Assembly: GCF_046630445.1 (NCBI RefSeq)
Contig: NC_092341.1
Coordinates: 261,567,001 to 261,631,000 of the forward strand
Direction: 5' to 3'
DNA from: Rutidosis leptorrhynchoides
Taxonomy: Eukaryota > Streptophyta > Magnoliopsida > Asterales > Asteraceae
DNA: 64,000 nucleotides
The position numbers and the translations under genes are program-made. The notes beneath the pieces are model-generated. The model was given only the letters and a program-made list of their open reading frames with translations. It had not been told where the DNA came from and ran no database searches. This document shows, piece after piece, positions 49,041 to 62,554 of this stretch. How positions within the stretch are numbered: the stretch's first letter is position 1; every line of letters begins with the position of its first letter.

Positions 49041-50572
49041 TGTGATGACCCGAATTTTTTTTGACTTATTTAAACCAATTCTCTATACGATTTATTATTT
49101 TAAAACGTTAAACAAAGTCTGTTAGATTGAGTCTCAAAATTTTAGAACTGTTTCATATATACAATTACCTTTGATTACTCTCGATGATTCATGAACAATT
49201 ATATGTATGTATATATATATATATGTACAAGTAAAAACGATTCATGAAACCGTATTTTGCTACAGTGCTACAGTGATTTACTACAGTAAACACTATTTGC
49301 TGCAGTAAACACTATTTGCTATAGTAAAACACTATTTGCTACAGTAAACACTATTTGCTACAGTATACACTATTTGATGTCGGCAAACTAGCAAACAGAA
49401 ACAGAAAAGGCGGCCATGCGATCGCATGGCAAAAACACTGAAAACTCATGCGATCGCATGAGCTACAGTAAATCGAAAAGTACTATAAAAGGTCAGTTTT
49501 GCTCGACGATTTTTTTTCAATTCATTGTTATTCTTCTTCTGTACTTAAAATTTATATTTATAATTTTAATTATAATTTTAATTTTAAGTTTAATAATAAT
49601 AAAGTATATTCGAGGGTATTTTTAATTCGGGTTTCAAACCGTTTTAAAATAAGGAAATATTGGGTATTGTTCGGGGTATTGTTCTTGAATCCAAGACCAA
49701 CCATACAGTCGTCTACCATCATTACGTCTACGCAATTTGCCTACAATATTGAGTCTCAATATTGAATCGTGAGTTATAGTCTCCCTTTTTAAATACTTTA
49801 AATATTTTTGGGCCGAGAATACATGCAATTTATTTTAAATGCAATAAGACACAAGTACATACAAAATTCGACACTGAGTTAAACCGAAAATCCCTTAGCT
49901 TTGGTAACTAGTAGCTGCCAGTACATAGGATATGGACTGGTGGGCGCGAATAATTGTATATGGATCCATAGGGCTTGACATCCCCGTCCGAGCTAGAGCG
50001 CTAGCCTTTTAACGGACGTATGTTATTTGAGTTTAAGACACGTTGGTTTGCGTGTATTAAAACAAATGGGGTATTATCACTATAGCGTTAAGTTTAGTTA
50101 CCAAGGTGCTCTGTTACGTAGAATCTATTGATAAACTTCTGATGAAATCTTGTGGTCTATCTTTATATATATTTATGACTCGAGCAATTAAACCTATAAC
50201 TCACCAACATTCGTGTTGACTTTTTAGCATGTTTTATTCTCAGGTCCTTAGAATGCTTCCGCTGTGATGTGCTTGTTGCCTGCATGGAGTCTCTCATGCT
50301 TTGTACAAAGTTTATTGCATTCAAAATAAAACTGTGTTGTGTAATAAACAATTGGACTGTGATGTCAACCTGTAAATTAAAGACTTATGTATTTCGGGGT
50401 TTTGCTTATACCTAAGCACTCGCCCACATGTTTATAACTTTCTATGTTTAGAAAGTCACTTATTTTAATGAATGCAATATTTTATCAAAACGTATCATAT
50501 AGAGGTCAAAACCTCACTGTGGAATCAATGATTAACGTGCCGCGTCAATAGTGATTTTGACGGGTCGTTACA
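49041..50572 (+). mobile_element. Solo LTR inside the outer Gypsy LTR
   Basis: 1.53 kb from TGTGATGACCCG to CGGGTCGTTACA. Flanks GATAC and GACAT are an imperfect 5-bp duplicate; the uninterrupted relative at about 46670 reads TAAGACATGAAGC. A TATA box, TATAAAA, is at 49484-49490, with paired palindromes and CTACAGT repeats upstream. No internal region. Related to the LTR at 61200-63635. Confidence 0.75.
49413..49490 (+). promoter_or_regulatory. Paired palindromes and TATA box in the solo LTR
   Basis: GCCATGCGATCGCATGGC (49413-49430) and CTCATGCGATCGCATGAG (49445-49462) are perfect 18-bp palindromes starting 32 bp apart. TATAAAA starts 22 bp after the second. The arrangement recurs in the LTR at 61200-63635 in the opposite orientation. 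Confidence 0.75.
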
Positions 50573-52106
50573 GACATGCAGCACAACTCACTTAAGAGTT
50601 GTATGTAGTTTGATGAACCAAAGTTACATCAAGATTTTAGATCCGACACATACATGAGTTCTACTAGTAATATTAAGCTACAAACTTGAAAGTAAACTAA
50701 ATAAACAAGATCTTAAGTTATAGAACTTAGATCTTGGTTAGATCTTAAAGATCATAGACTAGAAAGTCTAGATCTAGTGTTCTTAAGTTAGATCCTATGT
50801 TACAAAATTTGGATCTACACTTTAATGAAACCATAAGTTATGAAACTTAGATTTTCAACTTGTAACATGTATATAAGCTTATAAGCTCTTGTTTACAATA
50901 AATTTTGAAGACCATAAGCTATAGAAACTTAGATCCAACACAAGTGTATGAAGTTATAACTAGAAAGTTATACTTCCATGTTCTTGAACTTATAAAGTTA
51001 ACTTTTAGTTCCAAGAAATATGAGATCAGGATTAACTAATAATACTTGACCAAAATAACAATATTACAACTTTAATGTACTTACAAAAGAAAGAAATAAA
51101 TTAAAGTACAAGTATTATGTTCATGTTTATTTCATACTTAGGAAGATTCAAATCAAAGTTTGAATCTTAGGATTTAAGTCTACAAAACATGAACACAAGT
51201 ATGATTATGAAACTTATGAACTTTAAATCTTGAAAACACTTAAATGTAGAACCATAAACTAGTAAGTTTAGATTCTTGTTCTTGGTTCTTCATCAAACAA
51301 AAGATGGAAGTAACCAAGATTACATGAAGATACAAGTTAGAAAACTTGATCTTTAATCATAAACAAGAAACAACAACAAGTAACAACAAACTACAACTAG
51401 TAAATGATGATGATGGATGGTGGTTTTAATGGAAGAAAAAGAAAGAAAGTAAAGCTTGTTACTTACAATATTTGAGAGAAAAAAAGAGAGAAAAATGTAA
51501 GTAAGTTGTGTGTGTGTAAAAGTGAAATGGAGACTAGTGTATAAGTAACAAAATAAAAAAAAATTGAACTCCCTCACACCCCATGGAAGCTCACGGTTTT
51601 AGCACCAAAGAGGAAGGGTCAAAAGCCAACTTTCCAACATGGGAGAATGGTGTATGCTTGAAGTGGTATTAAAGCTAAATAGTGTGGGAAAATGGTGTAA
51701 GTGTGCATGTAACTAGATTCCATTCACTAATTAATCTAAGTTAAGCCTTAATAAGTTACTAGTAACAAATGGGCTCCTAATTAATCCATTAAGAGGAGTA
51801 GGGTGGGCTTCCAAGTCCATATACATTTATAAAGCCCAAGTATGTAAGTATGTAACAAATAAATAAACAAAGCCCAAGTAATTAACTACTTGCATTAGTT
51901 AATTAAAAATAATTAATAATAATTAATTATGAATGTAAATAATATTTGAAATATTATTCGTGAAAAGTACGTGTGTCACAAAGACAAGTCGGGACATGTA
52001 AAGTCAAATACGGTAACAAGTAAATGTATAAAAATACATTTATTAAAGCGCAAGTATTAATAATAAATATTAATAAATATAAGTTGGAAAATCCAGGGTC
52101 GTTACA

Positions 52107-52681
52107 TTACCCACCTGTTAAAGAAAATTTCGTCCCGAAATTTTAAGCTGAGGGAGATGGAGGAGCTGGGAAAAGGTGAGGATACTTCTGCATCATTTGA
52201 TCCTCTCGTTCCCAGGTAAACTCAGGTCCTCGTTTGACATTCCATCAGACTCGAACGATCGGAATCATGTTGTGTTTCAAAGTTTTGACCTCACGGTCCA
52301 TAATTTCGACAGGTTCTTCCACGAAGTGGAGTTTATCATCAATTGTAAGTTCCTCCAATGGTATGACATGTTCCGGTTCAGCAAGACACTTCTTCAAATT
52401 TGATACATGAAATGTAGGATGAACTGAGCTCAATTGAGTCGGAAGATCCAGACGGTAAGCAACGGGTCCAACACGCTCCAAGATTTCAAAAGGACCAATG
52501 TATCGCGGGTTGAGCTTCTCACGTTTTCCAAAATGAATTACACCTTTTCAAGGTGCGACCTTCAACATTACACGGTCACCCACGTTGAATTCGAAGTCTT
52601 TACGTTTAAGGTCTGCATAACTCTTTTGGCGATCACGGGCCGTCTTAAGTCTCGCTCGAATTTGGACAATCTTCTCCGTCT
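52107..52681 (-). pseudogene. Gypsy pol C-terminal fragment (integrase end, chromodomain-like)
   Basis: The minus strand encodes [40 protein letters not shown] and the tail PEFTWEREDQMMQKYPHLF. This is the integrase C-terminal GPY/F-type module and following segment of plant chromoviruses (Tekay/Del group). Only this end of pol remains. It is followed on the minus strand by the polypurine tract and LTR. Fossil. Confidence 0.8.
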
Positions 52682-53599
52682 TAACACCCTAGTTATGGGC
52701 CTAGATGAAATAGGTATATTGTGTTATTTTATTATTTTAATTTAAATATGATATTTAAATTATGAGTAATTTATATGATTTAATTATAAGGAGTGAAATA
52801 ATAAATTATGAGTTGATAATTTATTATGTGAGCGTATGAATGCGCTTGTGACGATGGTCACAGAAAATATCTGTTTTCGTGATTTGGACTTCGTTAGGAC
52901 TGCCTAATGAGGTGCCTTGTGTTCCACATAACAGATAAAATACCCGTGTTTATTATCAAATGGTGACTAATCTCTTTATAGATACACGTGGATGTTTATA
53001 GATACACGTGGATGCTTGTAGTTCCATTTTATTTGTTGTTAACACAAAAATCAACCAGGGACCATCGCCTAAATTTACTCTTATTTCTTTATCATATATT
53101 AGTTTCAATTTTAGAATTAAGCATACACATATACGCTACACAGACGCACCCTTAGATCGTAACTTTAAAATTATGGAATATTGAAAAATTGTATAAGCCT
53201 TTGGGGTGCTAATTGCTCTCGTGAACCATAGTCAAAAACAAGGTAAGACGTACTTAATTTATAATTGGTGATTTAAAGTTAATTTATAATTGGTGATTTA
53301 TAGTGATTAGTTGATAGTTGATGAGGTTTGCTTGTAGATTACATATGAAACTAAAATAATTGTTTGAATCTAGTCGCATGTGGCTTGTTTGTTAAAAGTG
53401 TTGGTACATATTTAGCATATGAAATCGAAACTGGAACTAGATGAAATAGATTTGACCCCTTGTGCTATAGTATAAATTGTTATAAGTTGTATAAGTTTTT
53501 AAGGGTTATGATATAGGAGTAAAGCTTGGATCTTGCTATTTGATACTTGTATGATGAAACTACTAGTTGTTATAGCTTGATGATATATACATGTGTGTA

Positions 53600-53650
<51 letters not shown>

Positions 53651-54787
53651 TATTATATTGTTAGTAATTGAGATACAATTTACTGACTTGTGAGTATTGT
53701 TCTCAGGTGATAAACGAAAAGGTGAAGGCTCGGTGATATAAGACAACTGAGTGCTTGTGCTTTCAGGTGAGTGAGACTATCTTTATGGATGTGATTATAC
53801 AGTGACAAGTATAGTGATCTGTGCCATGCTTATGACTAGACTTTTTATGAGTCTGTGACCAGTGTAGTGACTATATGTGATTATGTGCGCACCAGTGAAC
53901 GTCGATGGTGAATTCCGACGTAAGAGGTCAATGCTATTTACCTTGTGTATTTAGGGTAATAGTATTGGGTCCAAGTGTTACTGATTAGTGGTATAGTATG
54001 AATGACGAGTGCGTCACGTCTGGAAGACTATACCAGTGACTCAGTAGAGTGGACTATCGGTATATTCGAGCTTGATCAGCTATGGGTTGCCGGTCATCTT
54101 GTGTATGACTTTAAGTGATTAGTGACCAGTGCCTCTAAGCTGTGCTTGATGCTTGTAGTGATGTCCACCTAGATATTGTCATTCACTTAGCGTTATCCTT
54201 ATTCCCCCACAGTGTTTTGCCCTGCAGGTGTGTATTAGCAGCTTTTGGTGGGTATTGCCGGGCAAATGAAGATGTTTGACACAGTGTGACTCTGATGTTT
54301 TATGTAAACAACTTTATAACATGATCTGTAATTAAATAACACCAATGATTTTGTGGAATATGACTATATGTGTAATTAATAGTTAATAATTGACTTCCGT
54401 TGTGTATTTAAAAAAATAAAATCTAGGGTGTTATCTATAGTTTCTATTAAAATCCTATAATGATGATGTCATTATTAGGCTATTTCCTTTGTTAAGAAAA
54501 AATTAAAAATAAAAAGAAAAAAATCTAAGTCATCTTGATGATGTCATTAATATTAATTAAATATTTTATTATTTATTTAGGGTTTTTATCATATATGCCC
54601 TTCTTAACTTTAATAATAACATATTTACCCACTTAAATATGATTATATCATATGAGCCCATTTTAAACATATAAACTCATCATATTTACTCATTTATTCA
54701 ATCTTAATGTGATACGTCTTTATGCCCTAATTTTTTTAGCGGTAATTATTCATGTTTGCTTGTAGTCGGATGAAGGAAGTATTATTA

Positions 54788-54850
<63 letters not shown>

Positions 54851-55700
54851 AATATAGGTTTTCTTTACATGATTAATTACGTTACATATGTACGCAAAAT
54901 ACATGTCTCAATAAAATGTTGTAATGTAAATTTTATGATAAGAAAAATAATAATTGTGATCAAAATTGAAAGTAAGTGGTGGGAGAATAAATGTAGTTCG
55001 TTTATTCTGACTAAGTTAAGTATATCAGTATGTTTGTAAAAATAATAATAAGTTTCTTAGTCGGAATATGTGGTTCTACGGGTCATTAAACTAAATGACT
55101 TTACATTTACGTTCACTTAATACATAAAACACATCGTTAAACTGTTTCATTTAAACAAACCCGTGATTCCACGGGTCATTTCACTAGTACACACTATATA
55201 TACAACTCGGTGATTTACTTTGACGCGGGCTTTTTGTAATATTGTCACAAGTTCTATGTTAGAAGATGTGTGTTTTTTAGTTATCAGTTGTTTATAGATA
55301 CTTGTTCAACTTTTGTTGGAGTGCTGTTAGGATTTAGTTCAATAGAGTTGTTTAAATAGATCGTAATATTTTTTTAGTAAATGCGCAACTTTTTGTTGAA
55401 AAGGAAATAATATATTAAATAGAGATCTTCATCAAAAGAATGATGACTCGAAATTACAATTACATAGAGGAAACAACGTATTACAAGCCAAAACGCTAAC
55501 CACAAATTTAAAAAATGAACATAGAATAAAATTAAGCCTTGTAAACGTGAACCAAGAATTGCTATCCAAAGCAAAGCAAAGAAAGAAAACTTGAATATAA
55601 TTTGAAATTAGTTGTCCAAAAGAAAATCTTCATCTTAAAATATCGACTGATGTTGGACAAACACAAGAAATGTTGATCAAAGATCATCTACAATCTAATC
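52682..55700. repeat. Third copy (C) of the solo-LTR/Helitron block
   Basis: Matches 15249-18355 and 40177-43247 without a gap except at microsatellites. The left edge falls within 2 bp of the LTR start, directly against Gypsy pol; the right edge is at CTAATC, after which copies A and B enter the outer Gypsy LTR instead. It includes flank beyond the LTR end, so it is a duplicated segment and not an independent LTR insertion. Confidence 0.9.
54434..55187 (+). mobile_element. Non-autonomous Helitron, copy C
   Basis: TC start, hairpin and CTAG end as in copies A and B; 754 bp; TTA microsatellite at about 54781-54848. Confidence 0.8.
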
Positions 55701-56030
55701 TAAGGGTGTGTTTGGACGAAAGTAGCTGGAGCTGGAGCTTATAGCTGGAGCTGGAGCTAGAGCTTATTTTTGAAGCTGGTAGCTAAAACTTATTATTTTT
55801 TATAAATGTTTGATAAACTAGCTAGAGCTTATTTTTTTAATTCATAAGTTCTACTTTTTTTTCATAAGCTACTACAAGTAGCTTATTTTTTCAGAGCTTA
55901 TGATTTTCATAAGCTCTACTTTTTTTGTCTACCAAACGAAGCTTATGACTTGAAGCTTATTAAAATCATAAGCTCAAGCTCCCATAAGCTTCCATAAGCT
56001 CCAATAAGCTACGCGCTAAACACACCCTAA
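55701..56030. mobile_element. PIF/Harbinger-like MITE
   Basis: Element 55704-56027 (324 bp) starts GGGTGTGTTTGG and ends with the inverse TAAACACACCC. It is flanked by TAA on both sides, the 3-bp duplication expected for PIF/Harbinger. The interior is made of AGCTGGAGCT and ATAAGCTC repeats. No coding capacity. Confidence 0.75.
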
Positions 56031-56093
56031 ATCTAAATTTAATATAACTACTACCTCAATTTGATTAGTTGAATTTATTCGTATTTAATTTAA

Positions 56094-58528
56094 CTAGGTT
56101 TTAAGCCCGTGCGTCGCACGGCTATTCAAAAACCGTTTCAAACTCCATTATATATAAGGACATCGATAAATATAGATTTTGTTGTTTATATATAAAAAGA
56201 AATGACGATTCTTCCTTAATGATATTTACACCAACTACCTAATATAGATTTTGTTATGCATATATTGTCGAGTTGTTATGTGTTGACACGACTCCTTTAA
56301 TGATATTAACATTGAAAGTGTGAATGTCATGAGTATATTTTGGGCAGTTAAAAAAATTGTATTATGGTCATTTTAACTATCTTTATCAATCAAAGAATCT
56401 GCAAAATGTACATATTAATTAATTCCTAAATGAATTGAAATTGGTCTCTTAATATTATGTTTATTAGTTACGAAGTATTGATAATAACATGATGTTTGAC
56501 CAAATCTTCAAAGTTGGATGTAATTATCCTTATTTCATTAATCAACTTTATTTATATAATTAATAATATCAAATCTATTCCTACCTTTAAAAAGAAACTT
56601 TGAGGTGATGTCATATGTGCTTTTAAATGTTGTAATATGTACTATAACAATTGTAATATCCCATTGATGATGATGTAATATTTAAACAAATTTAAAATTA
56701 AAAAATAATCTATCTTTACCTTTTTAAAAACATTTAAACTTTTTGAATTTATCTGGATAAAGTTATTTGTAATTTTAATTCAAAGTAATGATTTTAGAGT
56801 TGGTAAATGTGCAGTAAATCTACCAATTAAGATCTTTGTACTCTATACTACGCATGACATCATGATCTTTGTAGATATCTATGGCTTAATCACTTTTTTC
56901 AAGAATTCAAAATTGAAATATTAGGTAGGCCAGTATCTTCGTAGATTAAATACTGGTCTTGCATGACTTTTTCTCTATTCTATTCTATTTCTCTATATTT
57001 CATAACGAGATCTTTCAGATAAATCAATCTTTTATTAGGTTTAGTTTTTTTTTTCTTTTCTGGAATTAGTTATTTGGTTATTTTATATTTTATTCACATT
57101 TTTAATTCTAAGATCTTCAGTATTCAGGTAATCTCTCTTTATCTTTTTGTGGGTTTTGATTTTGATATTAGAACAAGGTTTTAAACTGATGCAAGGTATA
57201 TAATTTACAAAGATCGTATGCTTTATGTTGTCTTGGATTGTCATTGTTCTGTTTTCTAAAGTTCGAAATGTTTTTGTTTGTTTGTTTTGTTAAAGGTTAT
57301 GAATAAGACGCATTAAGGCATGAAGATGAATATGTTTAAGGTTTGAGCAAAATTCTTATTTTTTGTTATCAGGGGTGTTTACAAGATATTTTATGGGCGC
57401 CCACGTGTTTATAAAAATCATAATCTGAAAGAACTAACAATGTGAGAATATGAGTTAGATCGGCTAACCATATCAATGGGGGGTTGTTATTTGTTATTTG
57501 TGTAAACATTTTCTCCAATTGATAGTCTTTCATTCAAGTACATTTGGCCATCTGTTGGAAGTTTGGGGCAAGGAAACTATGTATATGATAGTAATAAGAA
57601 TTTTTTTTTTCACCATCTATGTTGTTATTGTTGTAATCTATTTTTTAGCTAATCCCGTGTCAAGAAAAATATGTAATATTTTTTTCTCCTCATGTTGTAA
57701 GCTATTTGTTTTCTGGTGCAAACTGAAAGTGTTCCAAAACTCATATCTCTATGGCATGCAACTTGAAATGGCATAATATTCATCATTATGCTTCTTCTAT
57801 TATGATGTTTAACATTGATTTTCACACACAATGTTTTAGTCAAGCACATCAGCACTTACGCTCAATAAGTTTATGAAATCTTTGATATTCTATCATTGAG
57901 GCAAATCGGGCGGGTCTTCACCATAGTTTATATTCTTTTATCTTAATTCATCTTTACTTTATTATTTTTTAGTGTGTCCAGAAGGTAGTCTGTTTTGGTC
58001 ATATATTCGCATTACGAATTGCTAAATTGTACAAAAGTCAATTGTTTAGTTGAGAAAATTATATATCATTATGCATGGTTGGTAAATATTATGAGTATTC
58101 AGAAGCTATAAAGTTGGATGGATGGTTTTTCAATAAATTTCCTTCTTCCTTCAGTTTATTTGTGTACATTTTGACCCCTGAAAATGTGTAATGAGATCAT
58201 TAAAGAATAGACCTATATCTCAAAATAATAAGCATACAACAAAATCTTGCAAAGTTATGGACTTTCTATATTATATATTCCTCTTTAGATGACTTGCTTC
58301 TATAATAGAGTACATCAAGGTATTGTGTTCAGTTACTTTTTTATTGTGTTTGTGTACATAATCCTGTAAAACATAGATAAACTGTAAAGTTTTGGTTGTT
58401 TATAGCAATGGATACTCTGTGATTATGTTATGACTAATTTTCAACAAGGGGTAAGTTAATTCATAGTATTTTAAAAGAGATTTTTTTTATCAAACCCGTG
58501 TTTTCACGGGTCAATAAACTAGTATAGA
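56094..58528 (-). mobile_element. Helitron-like element, about 2.4 kb
   Basis: On the minus strand it can be read from TCTATACTAG (58528 downward) to a 3' hairpin GCCGTGCGACGCACGGGC, spacer and CTAG at 56094-56097, followed by T. The other end also carries a hairpin, ACCCGTGTTTTCACGGGT, with CTAG at 58519-58522 in plus orientation. So it could instead be two facing Helitron ends. No gene recognised inside. Confidence 0.5.
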
Positions 58529-58632
58529 TAATTTGGGAGAGAAAGTTAGGGTTTGGTTTTTATGAATGTCGTGAATGAATATTATTTCATAACCCATCTA
58601 TATTCTATATTCTATATTCTATCTATATTCTA

Positions 58633-58671
<39 letters not shown>

Positions 58672-61199
58672 ATTCTATATTCTATATTATATATAATAAC
58701 AAAGTCAAATTTAACTAATCAACATTTAAAAAATTCAAAAGGAGTAAAAATGACCATTAGATTAAATCTCATCTTTCAATATCAATCATTGATTAGCTTG
58801 ATCACTATCAATTCTCTCTCTCATCATTTTTGATTGTTTATTAACAAAAACACCCTCCAGACATCCCGTCCCTCGTGAAAATACCGGGTTATGATAATCT
58901 TCCCATTATCACATAAACCAATTAAAAACAAATAGACTCCTCTTTCTCTGTAAAAATTCTTACGATACCAGAAGATTAATCAAAAATAGATATGAGGTCT
59001 TTCCAACATCTACAACCATGGTATACATGATATCTGATAGTTTTTTTTTTTTACCGATTCTTATTTATTTTATTATGAATTTTAAATTTTTTAGGGTTTG
59101 TTGATATTCAGATTTGGATTACCTTTTCAATGAAAGTTGTTGTATTTTTAGGGCTTTCAGTTTTATTGTGAATTATAAAGATTTTAGGGTTTGTTAAATT
59201 TTAGAATTAGATTACTTATTTAATGAAAATATAGGATTGAAACTACTACAATTCTAATTAATCCTTTGTAAATCACCATTAAAGATATATTTTATACAGT
59301 ATTATTTTTTATGTTTCCTTCTTACATGTGTTAGATTTTGTTCATTAAGTGTCATTTGAATTATTTTTTTGTTAGCATGATTATATTCTGTCATATCAGG
59401 GTATCTTTTGGGGGATAAACATGTATCACTCTTAAAGTGGATTCTATATGTTGACATAATTGCAAACTCATTTAGATTAACAGACAATGTACTTGAAGAA
59501 TGATGTATGTTGTTTTTACGCTACACCAAACTACTGACTAAGAGATTGGGTATTAATTTGCATTCTTGCTAAAATTAAATTATACTATTAATGATATATG
59601 ATTTTGTATTTTCATTGCAAGTTCTTTCTAGGTATTGGACGTACTCAAATCTGGACCTATGATCAGTGATACCCAACTGCAGTTACAATTATTTTGTCTT
59701 CTGTCTATTCATGAAGAGTTTACCAACATTTATTTATCAGTGATACCTAAAATTTTTGTTATCTTTTTTGATGGGGTATGATGCTTATGCTCAGTTGTAA
59801 AGATGATACTTATTGAATGTGCCTTTGACGGGTGAATATGAGGATTGACATATTATCAATATCATCAGAGGATATAGTATGGTGCATCAATACGTTCATT
59901 TGGATGGCAATCAGTTCTCTTCTTTTCTGGTTATTTAAGTATATAGTATGGTGCATCAAGGTTAATTGATGTAGTTCTTTAAAATGCGTTTAATCTCTTA
60001 CATTTGGAATATGAAGTGGCAACATAGCAGGCTGATTAAGGTGTCAAAAGGGTTAAACGGGTCAAGGTAGTATTTATGAGGGATATAGAGTTTCTGAAGA
60101 ACCTGTTAAAAACTATTATTCATTCTTCAACAAAGGTTATGAGTTTATACTACATGGTTGATTGTTTCTTATATGGTTTGAGAAAGTGTATACTGCAGGT
60201 TGATCAATGGAAAGAAATTACACCCATATACAACATGATTTCTATATCATCGACCTCGCAGTTAAGCGCTACCTTCCACACAGATAAAACATGATTTTGA
60301 TTTTGGATCCCATAAATTAATTAAGAACTGGTATGAGATTGTTAATTATTCGTTTTTAAAATACGGAATATGGAGTTTTAACGAGGGCCATACTTAGCTT
60401 GGAGTTCTTGTCTATTTCAACTTACTACATTTAAGTATCAACCTGCATTGAAAAGTGGTATGTATGTATATTTTGTGATTGTTCTACAGGTGGTGATTGA
60501 AGCAAACATTATAGGACCTCTTGTGTGATCCAACTATAGAAAACCTCAAGATTACTGTAGATGAATTAGCTACCTATATTGAGAAGCAATTGTGAGTAAC
60601 TATAAGTCGATTTAAGTTAGCATTATGTTGGTTGTATATCACGTGCTTAAAATGTTAATTCGTGACATTGAAAGGTTACGGGAGGAGATGGAATTGCTGA
60701 TAGACTGCTTGGATTTAATTGGGTAAGAATTGGCACCAATTCATGTGATTATATTATAATCTTCAATTATAAGTGATCTTTCCGTTATATTCCAATTTAT
60801 TTATAGGTGGCTAAATTTATGGATCCAAGTCAATGATAGATTGAAAGAGTTGCTCCTCTTTCATGAATTTTGTATAGCAGTTAGAGGTGACAAAATGGGT
60901 GGGGTGGGGTGGTTAGGTAATAGGTCAAGTCGGGTTTCCTTGCATTGGACTATTACATAGCAAATTGGGTAACGTAGTTGAACAGACCCACAAATAGTTC
61001 ATTTATTTAGAGTTGTACGCATTTTGAATACACTTTGGGTGACATTTGACTCACTCGACATATCATTGGTTGGGGGTACTAATGAGGGTTGATTAGTTAT
61101 ATTGGAATGAGTCACTGTCCAGTCATATGGGAACTAAATTTGTAATATTGATGTAATGAAATTGTCCGATCTTATATTGTTGGTTCACACGTTAACATA
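58529..61199. other. No recognised gene
   Basis: AT-rich spacer. It holds a CTAT/TATTC microsatellite (about 58597-58690). Short open stretches such as 60076-60294 have no family signature. 60890-61060 (GTGACAAAATGGGTGGGGTG) looks repeat-derived. An old, unrecognised gene or element cannot be excluded. Confidence 0.4.
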
Positions 61200-62427
61200 T
61201 GTGACGATCGCTCCAAATCCATATGGACGAACACGTCATTCATTGATTTCATTGCGAGGTATTTGACCTCTATGTGATACATTTTGTAACATTGTATTCG
61301 TTTGAAAAGGTATTTCATAAATGAATATATAAATTCCAAGTTTTTAACATCTGATGATTCCTACGTATAGACAATCACCATTTAAATGGTTTACAATAAT
61401 ACATCTGTTGACAATACAGTCAAAATAAGATACATGGTAATGGTTTGGTGAATGCAAGTTTCTTGTATATAGAATGTATGACTCCAAGCACATATCTTGT
61501 ATCACGTATAAGCAAACAGCGGAAGACTTCTAGAATCCTGAGAATAAACATGCTTCAAGTGTCAACACAAAGGTTGGTGAGTTCATAGTTTTAATATTAC
61601 ACATAATCCGTATATCAATGTGGATTACAAAAGTTCAGTTGTTTTATTCAAAACGTTTATCAATAGGTTTTACATAAAAGGTGGATCACAAGATTTCAGT
61701 TGTTTCATCCGAAACGTTTATCAATCGGTTCTACAAAATTGAGCACCCTGGTAACTAAACTTTAACGTTTATATAATTTGTACCCTTTGTATAATCATCT
61801 TAATAATACACGCAAACCAACGTGTACGCTTCTCAAATAGCATACGTCCGTTAAAAGGCTAGTGCTCTAGCTCGGACGGGGATATCAAGCCCTATGGATC
61901 CATATACTACTACTCGCGCCCACCAGTTCTTATAACTGGCAGTTAATAGTTACCAAAGCTAAGGGATTTTCGGTTCAAACTCGGTGTAGAATTTAGTATG
62001 TACTTGTATCCATTGCGTTTAACATAAAGTGCATGTATTCTCAGCCCAAAAATATAGATTGCAAAAGCAATTAAAAAGGGAGCAAATGAAACTCACGCAT
62101 ATAAATATTGTATATCGGTTAATAAAGCATTTGCATGTATTCTCAGCCCAAAAATGTAGAGAGTAAAAGGGATCATATGAAACTCACTGTTTAATATTGA
62201 TATACAATATTATAGGAAAGCACGTAGACTCATCGGAGATGATAAACACGAGGTTTGATTCACAAAAATACCCCCTAACATTACCCATAATTTTCTTGGC
62301 AATAACCCATAATTTTCTTAGCTCTAGCTCGCTTGGAAACCATTTTGAAAGTGACAAGCTCATAACCTCGTCGTAGTATTTTATGTATAATACTAATTAA
62401 TAATAATAATAAGATTATTAATGATAT

Positions 62428-62432
62428 TAATC

Positions 62433-62500
<68 letters not shown>
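62428..62500. repeat. (AAT)n microsatellite
   Basis: About 24 AAT/TAA units inside the Gypsy 3' LTR, giving a spurious leucine-rich open frame on the minus strand. Confidence 0.95.
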
Positions 62501-62501
<1 letters not shown>

Positions 62502-62554
62502 TAAATACGGAGTAATATGAATGTGTGTGTGTTAATGTGTCAAGCAAAATGCCA

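Larger units (their letters stand above)
43248..52681 (-). mobile_element. Outer Gypsy (chromovirus-like) fragment, interrupted by two later insertions
   Basis: LTR material at 43248-43517 and 48034-52106 belongs to one minus-strand LTR ending TGTAACGACCC (minus strand) at 52106. It is interrupted by the inner Gypsy element (43518-48033) and a solo LTR (49041-50572). To the right of 52106 are the polypurine tract region (AACAGGTGGGTAA on the minus strand) and the end of pol up to 52681, where block C starts. Incomplete at both ends; fossil. Confidence 0.75.

Noticed and set aside
49413-49462. GCGATCGC cores resembling the cyanobacterial HIP1 palindrome
   Set aside because: Located in a plant LTR next to a TATA box and restricted to this family; the resemblance is taken as chance.
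62281-62547. Leucine-rich 88-residue frame
   Set aside because: Produced by the AAT microsatellite inside an LTR.
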